A stretch of 5,071 bases of DNA, taken from positions 1 to 5,071 of the forward strand of contig CAYGTK010000243.1 of assembly GCA_964352775.1 (NCBI GenBank), in the 5' to 3' direction. Below, piece by piece: positions 1 through 5,071 of the stretch. The stretch is from CAYGTK01 sp964352775 (GTDB taxonomy: Bacteria; Bacteroidota; Bacteroidia; Chitinophagales; CAIOSU01). The notes beneath the pieces are model-generated. The model ran no database searches. It worked only from the letters and a program-made list of their open reading frames with translations, and was not told the DNA's origin. The position numbers were made by a program, and so were the translations under genes. Each line of letters begins with the position of its first letter. Within the stretch, counting starts at the first letter, position 1.

Positions 1-192
1 AAGGAATTGTTTGGTGTGATGACAGAGGAAGATAAGAGCAGATGGGAAGCTATTAAAGCCACTTTTGTTAAGAACAACAAGCTTAAAGGCTACGGAAAAG
101 ACAATATAGCGCCAATTTTGGACGAAATGCAAGCCATCTCCTCTGGCCTACAACACATAGGTACTTCTCTGCAAAAGGGCGATAGATCTTAA
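1..192 (+). CDS. 3' end of an unrecognised protein (partial at left edge)
   Basis: The frame is open from base 1 to a TAA at 190-192 and encodes about 63 residues. I do not recognise the family. The visible part is hydrophilic and charged, probably mostly helical, with no signal peptide or membrane segment, and ends in a polar KGDRS tail. It is most simply the C-terminus of a longer gene that begins left of the window. An alternative is a small protein starting at ATG 19 (MTEEDKSRWEAIK...), since an AAGGAA at bases 1-6 could act as a distant ribosome binding site. TTG at 7 is also possible but less attractive. The stop lies 68 bp before the GTG of the next gene on the same strand, so the two are probably co-transcribed. 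Function cannot be assigned from this fragment. Confidence 0.6.
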   Translation, partial: KELFGVMTEEDKSRWEAIKATFVKNNKLKGYGKDNIAPILDEMQAISSGLQHIGTSLQKGDRS

Positions 193-260
193 GGTTTAGC
201 TAGTTTCTTATTAATTTGGAGGTCTCAAGCACAGAATAGAAAGCGGAAAAGAGATAACCA

Positions 261-2099
261 GTGGAGAAAGAATTAGCGCCTTATCAGGCACCTGAGGCAA
301 AATATTTCAGTACAAAAGTAGAGCTTAATAAAGCGGTGGGAGATGATTTCATCGCTCGGGCTAATGAAGCTGGGAAGAAAAGAAAACAATTCTTTGTAGG
401 ACTATCTCATGGAAGATCTCCATCTGGTGTCTATCAATACATTCTTGATCATTATAAGGAGATAGAAAGGCCAGATCTTATTAGATATACGTTTGTTAAT
501 TCTCCCTTGAAAAGGCAACGGGGCATCAAAGAAGTAACTGATGCAAGTATTTTCTTAAGAGACCTATTTCGTGCAAAGGCAATAGATCGTAAGCAGATAT
601 TGGGTAGCCGAATGGATCGTAGTGATATGACCAAGTTTGCGAAAGAGCTCAACATAACACTAGAAGAATACCTTGCAAAACAGAAAAAAGAGGGCTTAGA
701 TTATGTTATTCTAGCTTCTGACACTGCTGGGCGTGTTGCAGGAATAACAAGAAACTCTTCCGCTTTTGACTCAAAGGAAGCTATAACGGTAGTAAAGGAT
801 AGAAATGACTACGAGGTATCTGCTACACCACACTTTCTCTTAAAAACAAAACGAGTAGTGTTTATTGCCACCAAGGCAAACAAGCGTAGACCTTTGGCTT
901 GGTTATATTATAAGTGGGGCTCTCCAGATCAAAGCCCGAGTTTTTTGCGCTACATGGAGAACGTGGAGAAGCGCATGACCGTTTATGTTGATGATAAAGC
1001 GCTTACATGGCCGCAAATTCAAGTTATTAGGAGAACTAAGTATGGCGATAGCACTATTCGAGTTGATCTAGCTAAAGATTATAAGGAGAATGCTGTCAAA
1101 AAATTACCAGTAATTCTAATGGTACACGGTTTTTTGGGCTTGAATACTTTTGATAGCCTTTTAACTGCACTACCTTCCACAAGGTACGTTGCTGCAGCAA
1201 TGCACTACGGGTCTATACCTGATTCTCTTCCAATAGATGATTATTCCAAGCATATTATGCGCAATATAAATGCTGTTATTGAGCATTTTGGCGATCTAGG
1301 GCACGATGTATATCTTTTCGACCACTCTATGGCGAACATCTATTTTCAAATGATGGATCGTGATTTTAATAAGTTACGAGGAGTAAAAACATTTTTGAAA
1401 GGTCGAATTGGGTCAAACCCATTCTTTGGGGAAGAGACTAAGCATGCCACGCTTGGTTTTCTTGATACGGTGCTTATTCCGTCAATGTCTTTTTTTAGCA
1501 AGCCTCTCGAGAAATCACTCTTCTTCTCTATGAGACGTATTATTCCTGTGGACACAAAGTATGGTGTAAGAAAGAGATCAATAGGCTTAACACGTTGGTT
1601 AATTAAGGAGGATACCAAAGTAAGAGACCGTATTTGGAGGGGTGTGAAAGAACGTATAGTTCAAATAATGAGTAATATGGGTGTTTTACCACACCTTGAT
1701 AGAATTCCGATAATACAGGCTCTTAATAAAATGCCTGCAAAAATCCCAGCTATCCAGATCCATTCCGCTCTAAAAGAATCTAAAGACTTTGACCAACAAA
1801 AGGGTTTGGTAAACTTTCCGAAGCACAACATTCCAGTATTGGTGTTACAAAGCCGAAACGATATTGTGGCTAAATTCGTCCCAAGGGCATATGATGATGG
1901 ACATAGCGAGGTTAGAGATATTACTGACGAAAACGAGCTAAAACTTTTTCGTGAGCACCTCTACTTCATGGTTAACCCACTTGTTACAGCACAAACTATT
2001 GATGAATTTGTAAAACAAGTAGAGGGTGATCTATTAAACAATACAAATAGCCCTAAAAAGACACCTTCAAGCAAGACACCTGAAACAGTAAAAGTTTAA
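261..2099 (+). CDS. Two-domain protein: degenerate NagB/6-phosphogluconolactonase-like domain fused to alpha/beta hydrolase
   Basis: The 612-residue protein starts at GTG 261; an in-frame TAA at 255-257 rules out a longer version, and the next in-frame ATG is far inside the first domain. Residues about 13-260 follow the sugar-phosphate isomerase/lactonase fold: a GLSHGRSP loop (47-54) where the family usually has a GGSTP-like loop, ASDTAGRVAG (152-161) at the usual DGH catalytic loop, and TPHFLLKTKRVVFIATKANK (189-208) matching the late beta-strand and lysine segment. Residues about 283-590 form an alpha/beta hydrolase: oxyanion-type HGFLG (289-293), nucleophile elbow DHSMA with Ser356, likely acid Asp534 in SRND, and likely His566. 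About 180 residues separate Ser356 from Asp534, implying a large basic lid. The tail (about 594-612) is Lys/Thr/Pro-rich. No signal peptide is visible, so it is probably cytoplasmic. The substrate is unknown; a lipase- or esterase-like reaction is inferred, and the first domain may only bind a ligand. Confidence 0.75.
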   Translation: MEKELAPYQAPEAKYFSTKVELNKAVGDDFIARANEAGKKRKQFFVGLSHGRSPSGVYQYILDHYKEIERPDLIRYTFVNSPLKRQRGIKEVTDASIFLRDLFRAKAIDRKQILGSRMDRSDMTKFAKELNITLEEYLAKQKKEGLDYVILASDTAGRVAGITRNSSAFDSKEAITVVKDRNDYEVSATPHFLLKTKRVVFIATKANKRRPLAWLYYKWGSPDQSPSFLRYMENVEKRMTVYVDDKALTWPQIQVIRRTKYGDSTIRVDLAKDYKENAVKKLPVILMVHGFLGLNTFDSLLTALPSTRYVAAAMHYGSIPDSLPIDDYSKHIMRNINAVIEHFGDLGHDVYLFDHSMANIYFQMMDRDFNKLRGVKTFLKGRIGSNPFFGEETKHATLGFLDTVLIPSMSFFSKPLEKSLFFSMRRIIPVDTKYGVRKRSIGLTRWLIKEDTKVRDRIWRGVKERIVQIMSNMGVLPHLDRIPIIQALNKMPAKIPAIQIHSALKESKDFDQQKGLVNFPKHNIPVLVLQSRNDIVAKFVPRAYDDGHSEVRDITDENELKLFREHLYFMVNPLVTAQTIDEFVKQVEGDLLNNTNSPKKTPSSKTPETVKV

Positions 2100-2106
2100 A
2101 CACTCT

Positions 2107-2124
2107 AATTAAAGGTGCTTAATT
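2107..2124 (+). terminator. Weak AT-only hairpin after the hydrolase gene, possible terminator
   Basis: AATTAA (2107-2112) can pair with TTAATT (2119-2124) around a six-base loop, starting 8 bp after the TAA of the hydrolase gene. The stem contains no G-C pair and is followed by GTAATTT rather than a clean T-run, so it is a poor intrinsic terminator. An eight-T run at 2203-2210 lies further on but has no stem before it. Termination somewhere in this 184-bp gap is likely from layout, but this site is only a candidate. Confidence 0.15.
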
Positions 2125-2214
2125 GTAATTTATGATCATCTCAATCAATTGATTTTCAGTTTATTAGTGTTTATGATGCCACTTCTTACTGTTAGTTTCT
2201 TCTTTTTTTTCAGC

Positions 2215-2243
2215 TTAATAGTTGGGTAGATCTCCTACTTTCG
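2215..2243 (+). promoter_or_regulatory. Candidate Bacteroidota-type promoter for the exported gene pair
   Basis: TACTTTCG at 2236-2243 matches seven of eight positions, counting the two free ones, of the Bacteroidota -7 element TAnnTTTG. It lies 40 bp before the ATG of the beta-helix gene. The -33 element (TTG) is poor: TTA at 2215-2217 has about the right 18-bp spacing, while the real TTG at 2222-2224 is too close. If used, transcription would start near 2250 and give a leader of about 35 bases. The start codon has no Shine-Dalgarno sequence and is preceded by an A/T-rich stretch, which is usual in this phylum. Confidence 0.3.
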
Positions 2244-2283
2244 CACAGTTATATCTCAAAAAGAGCAAATTCAATTAATAGTT

Positions 2284-3546
2284 ATGGCAAAGCGAATTTT
2301 AGTATTACTTCTAGTTTTTGGTGCTTTTCAAGTTAAGGCAGCAGACCTTTTAGTGGAAGAGTTTGGATTATCTCCAGCATACAGCTCAATTCAAACTGCA
2401 GTAACAGCTGCTGCAGATGGTGATAGAATAATCATTAGAAACCGAGTAGGAAATATTCCATGGGTAGAGAACATTACCATCAATAAGAGTTTGGAGTTTT
2501 TAAGCTACGATAATGACACCTTTTTTGTTGTACAGGGTAACTATACCATTGCTCCTTCTACGGGCCGTGTTGTTTCTATAATTGGTATGCGAAATACCAG
2601 TGGAAGTATATCATCATCAACTTCTGGTTCAGGTAGAACTACAGTTAACATTTTTGATTCCTACATACAGAGCGGTATCATCCTCTTTAATGACAACGGA
2701 TTTGACTTAAACGTTGTTGGTAGTGAGCTAGACGATGGAAGTATAACTTTCAGGTATGGAAACATAATTGGAAATGACATTGCAGATAATAACACCACTG
2801 GTTTGATTAATGTACAAACAGATGGTACAGCGTCTAATGATTTCATAAAAATATATGGTAATAAGCTGAATAATACATCAACATCTACGTCAACCCAAGT
2901 CTCTTGCATTTATTCGATTTCTTCATCGCACTTTTTGGATATACGCAATAATCTTTGTGTTACGCGTGCTAAGGGAATCTACATTGACAACACTAAAAAC
3001 TCCTCTGCTGAGATTCTTCGCATTTACAACAATTCTATTGCCATACTTTCTGGAACAACAAGTTCGAGTTTAGATGCTTATGGAATTTATCTTGAGGCGG
3101 TTGGAAGTAGCGCAATAGTAGAAGTGATGAACAATCTAATTGATATACAAGCTACAAGTAGTACTCCTGATCATCAAGGAATATATTCTGTTACTGCCTC
3201 GGGTCAAAGAAATGTATATTATAATGTGGTTGATAACAGTAGCACGTTTAATGGACAGATTACAGGTTCTTGGACGGTTAATACTAATAATACAACTACC
3301 GTAGCAGTATCATTAAATACAATCACTGCCGCATCTACCGCCTCTGTTGATAATGGTAACCCAGCTAATCAATTCTTCGATATAAATCTTACAAGAAATG
3401 ATGCTGGAGCATTAGGTGGTTCGTTTACCTTGGATAATTTCTTCCCGCTACACTCTGGTAGCGCAAGAGTCTATTTGGTAGACTTTCCATTCAACATCCG
3501 CCAAGGAAACACGCTTTCTATTCAGGCAGAATCATTTGACCGTTAA
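2284..3546 (+). CDS. Secreted right-handed parallel beta-helix protein
   Basis: This 420-residue protein begins with a Sec signal peptide: MAKR, a hydrophobic core (about 5-15), then a likely cut after Ala19 or Ala20 (QVKA-ADLL). No lipobox cysteine is present. Residues 34-51 (SSIQTAVTAAADGDRIII) are the usual opening of pectate-lyase-like beta-helix proteins. Residues about 60-340 are a run of short beta-strands broken by Asn/Ser/Thr/Gly turns, with several ladder-like N-N pairs (RNNL at 221-224, YNNS at 248-251, MNNL at 282-285). The end has the family closing motif, NGNPANQFFDINLTRNDAGA (357-376) followed by LGGSF. After it comes a short tail, VYLVDFPFNIRQGNTLSIQA (396-415), ending ESFDR. 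No catalytic set of a polysaccharide lyase can be identified, so binding or a structural role is as likely as enzymatic cleavage. No recognisable type IX secretion C-terminal domain is seen. It is separated by 34 bp from the next exported gene and probably co-transcribed with it. Confidence 0.8.
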   Translation: MAKRILVLLLVFGAFQVKAADLLVEEFGLSPAYSSIQTAVTAAADGDRIIIRNRVGNIPWVENITINKSLEFLSYDNDTFFVVQGNYTIAPSTGRVVSIIGMRNTSGSISSSTSGSGRTTVNIFDSYIQSGIILFNDNGFDLNVVGSELDDGSITFRYGNIIGNDIADNNTTGLINVQTDGTASNDFIKIYGNKLNNTSTSTSTQVSCIYSISSSHFLDIRNNLCVTRAKGIYIDNTKNSSAEILRIYNNSIAILSGTTSSSLDAYGIYLEAVGSSAIVEVMNNLIDIQATSSTPDHQGIYSVTASGQRNVYYNVVDNSSTFNGQITGSWTVNTNNTTTVAVSLNTITAASTASVDNGNPANQFFDINLTRNDAGALGGSFTLDNFFPLHSGSARVYLVDFPFNIRQGNTLSIQAESFDR

Positions 3547-3580
3547 TAAATATTTAAGCCAAACAAGCTAATTCTATCGC

Positions 3581-5071
3581 ATGGCGAAGTGGATACTTTA
3601 TGGGCTTACTTTTCTGCTGATTTTTGGTACTAGTGTTAGTGCACAGAACCAAAACTTGATAGATGCAGAATACTACTGGGATATCGATCCTGGTGTGGGA
3701 AATGGCTCACCATTAACTGCTCAAGACGGGGCTTTTAATGAAGCTATTGAAACAGTTATAGGTAATACAATTGGTTTAGCTAGCCCTATTGGTGTTCACA
3801 CCTTTAATCTTCGAGTACAAGATGTTAATAGTAATTGGGGAACCACCTTTAGTGTTGTAGTTGATGTTACTGCTGCTCTTTCTACCGTGCGAAATGTTGC
3901 GGTGAATGCTGGTGAATACTATTGGGATACTGACCCTGGAGTGGGCAATGGTGTTCCCCTTATCGCCTTTGATGGTTCGTTTAATGAATCTATAGAATCA
4001 GCAGTGCAAAATGCTGCTTTAACTGGTGTTACTGGACCCCACAGCTTGAATATTCGTATGCAAGATGTGGAGGGTAATTGGGGTTCAGTTTTTTCAGTTG
4101 TTATTGATGAAGTAAGTGCCTTATCTACAGTTAGGGATATTTCCATTACTTCAGGAGAATACTATTGGGATACTGACCCAGGTGTAGGTAATGGAGTTCC
4201 ATTAATAGCCCAAGACGGTAGCTTTAACGAAGCTATAGAAGGGGCTGTACAGATTGCTGCTCTTACTGGTATGGTAGGGGTTCACACCTTAAATCTTCGT
4301 GTTCGCGATATAGCCAACAACTGGGGGCCAACATTCACAGTTGTTATTGATGAAGTAAGTGCCCTTTCTACCATCAGAGATATTTCTGTTATCTCCGGAG
4401 AATATTATTGGGATGCTGACCCCGGTCAAGGTAATGGGGTTCCTTTAATAGCTCAAGACGGTAGTTTTGATGAAGCCATTGAGTCTGCTGTTCAGAACGC
4501 TGCTTTAACAGGTATGGTTGGTGTTCATACGCTAAGCCTTCGGGTAAGAGATATAGCTAATAATTGGGGTCCATCTTTCACAGTGGTTATTGATGAGGTA
4601 AGCGCGATTTCAACCATACGAAATATTGCTATTTCAGCAGGAGAATATTATTGGGACAATGACCCTGGACAAGGTAACGGTATACCTCTAATAGCTTTTG
4701 ACGGCGCTTTTGATGAAGCTATTGAGGGAGCTGTACAAAATGCGGCCCTTACCGGTATGGTCGGGCCGCATACTTTTAACGTTCGCGTTAGAGATATAGC
4801 CAATAATTGGGGTCCAGTATTTACGGTAGTAGTTGACGAAGTAAGTAATATCTCTACCATTCGCAGCATTGAGGTAACAGCTGCTGAATATTTCTTCAAT
4901 CAGAATGACCCAGGAAAAGGATTTGCTACCCCATTGATAGCTTTTGATGGGATATTTAACGAAGCTATTGAAACCGCGCTAGGTGGTGGAATTCCAATCC
5001 CAGTAAATGCTGGTGTTAATGTGTTAAGCCTTAGAGTTCGCGATGCAGAGAATGCATGGGGACCAGAGTTT
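3581..5071 (+). CDS. Secreted tandem-repeat surface protein (partial at right edge)
   Basis: The reading frame from ATG 3581 stays open to the last base, giving 497 residues with no stop. Residues 1-21 are a signal peptide (MAKW, hydrophobic core, likely cut after SVSA before QN). From Glu30 onward the protein consists of tandem units of 81-82 residues beginning at residues 30, 112, 193, 274, 355 and 436; the sixth is cut by the window edge. Each unit has EYYWD, DPGxGNG, PLxAxDGxF, an acidic EAIE segment, GxHT, LRVRD and NNWGP, and all but the cut sixth end in xVVIDEVSA-xSTIR or a close variant. The RVRD-xxNNWGP part resembles the last strands of bacterial Ig-like or fibronectin-like domains, so each unit is probably a small beta-sandwich. 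Similar EYFxDTDPGxGxG proteins in Bacteroidota often end in a type IX secretion sorting domain; that end would lie outside the window. Adhesion or a surface-layer role is inferred. There is no Shine-Dalgarno, and the 34-bp gap to the beta-helix gene suggests one transcript. Confidence 0.8.
   Translation, partial: MAKWILYGLTFLLIFGTSVSAQNQNLIDAEYYWDIDPGVGNGSPLTAQDGAFNEAIETVIGNTIGLASPIGVHTFNLRVQDVNSNWGTTFSVVVDVTAALSTVRNVAVNAGEYYWDTDPGVGNGVPLIAFDGSFNESIESAVQNAALTGVTGPHSLNIRMQDVEGNWGSVFSVVIDEVSALSTVRDISITSGEYYWDTDPGVGNGVPLIAQDGSFNEAIEGAVQIAALTGMVGVHTLNLRVRDIANNWGPTFTVVIDEVSALSTIRDISVISGEYYWDADPGQGNGVPLIAQDGSFDEAIESAVQNAALTGMVGVHTLSLRVRDIANNWGPSFTVVIDEVSAISTIRNIAISAGEYYWDNDPGQGNGIPLIAFDGAFDEAIEGAVQNAALTGMVGPHTFNVRVRDIANNWGPVFTVVVDEVSNISTIRSIEVTAAEYFFNQNDPGKGFATPLIAFDGIFNEAIETALGGGIPIPVNAGVNVLSLRVRDAENAWGPEF
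3668..5071 (+). repeat. In-frame tandem array of ~243-bp units (six visible, last cut)
   Basis: Units start at the Glu codon of EYYWD: 3668-3913 (246 bp), 3914-4156, 4157-4399, 4400-4642 and 4643-4885 (243 bp each), and 4886 to the window edge. Units 2 to 5 align without gaps at the protein level. Units 3, 4 and 5 share GMVG and VRDIANNWGP. Unit 1 has one extra residue before GVHT. Unit 6 is the most diverged: EYFFNQNDPG carries one extra residue, and GVNV replaces the GxHT motif. At the DNA level, copies differ at many third codon positions, so this is a protein-domain repeat rather than a recent DNA duplication. Confidence 0.9.

Noticed and set aside
452..655. Minus-strand open frame opposite the NagB-like domain
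   Set aside because: It lies fully within the sense gene with no family resemblance and no start signal.
1346..1618. Minus-strand open frame of about 90 codons opposite the hydrolase gene
   Set aside because: It lies wholly inside a well-supported gene, has no recognisable domain, and is a chance antisense frame.
2143..2154. Perfect 12-bp palindrome AATCAATTGATT in the gap before the beta-helix gene
   Set aside because: It is short and AT-rich, so chance is likely. It could be an operator, but it is about 90 bp from the candidate promoter and no regulator gene is nearby.
2215..2283. Direct repeat TTAATAGTT at 2215-2223 and 2275-2283
   Set aside because: A nine-base AT-rich match 60 bp apart is expected by chance in this composition.
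2661..2909. Minus-strand open frame opposite the beta-helix gene
   Set aside because: Its low-complexity product mirrors the Ser/Thr/Asn codons of the real gene.
3470..3477. TCTATTTG as a promoter -7 element for the repeat-protein gene
   Set aside because: It lies inside the coding end of the beta-helix gene, mismatches the essential A, and no clear -33 element was found; co-transcription is simpler.
3547..3556. TAAATATTTA palindrome between the two exported genes as a terminator
   Set aside because: It is a short all-AT palindrome with no usable loop and no T-run; the 34-bp spacing favours read-through.
3919..4899. Two similar minus-strand open frames (3919-4146 and 4648-4899) within the repeat array
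   Set aside because: They resemble each other only because they lie at nearly the same phase of the 243-bp repeat; the sense frame explains the sequence.

Overview
The window looks like part of a chromosome from a member of the Bacteroidota, probably a free-living or marine flavobacterium- or Cytophaga-like organism. The DNA is AT-rich and the starts mostly lack a Shine-Dalgarno sequence. Two consecutive genes encode exported proteins of kinds common in that phylum: a right-handed beta-helix protein, and a tandem-repeat protein whose units carry an EYYWD-x-DPGxGNG signature. This placement comes from protein style, not from a marker gene.

Layout, all on the + strand. (1) 1-192: the 3' end of an unrecognised gene entering from the left edge. 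(2) 261-2099: a GTG-started 612-residue two-domain protein. Its N-terminal half resembles the 6-phosphogluconolactonase / glucosamine-6-phosphate isomerase (NagB) fold but has altered active-site motifs. Its C-terminal half is an alpha/beta hydrolase with an unusual nucleophile elbow. The short gap to gene 1 suggests one transcript. (3) 2100-2283: a 184-bp non-coding gap that probably separates two transcription units, with only weak terminator and promoter candidates. (4) 2284-3546: a secreted 420-residue beta-helix protein. (5) 3581-5071: a secreted repeat protein running off the right edge, with a signal peptide followed by five complete units and most of a sixth, each about 81 residues.

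The first two genes appear to be cytoplasmic and the last two exported. The exported pair is separated by only 34 bp with no evident promoter between them and is probably co-transcribed, perhaps forming part of a cell-surface or secreted structure. Nothing in the sequence ties the hydrolase to the exported pair. No RNA genes, CRISPR arrays, insertion sequences or phage features were seen. The most unusual items are the degenerate NagB-like/hydrolase fusion and the repeat array, whose protein sequence is uniform while its DNA has drifted.
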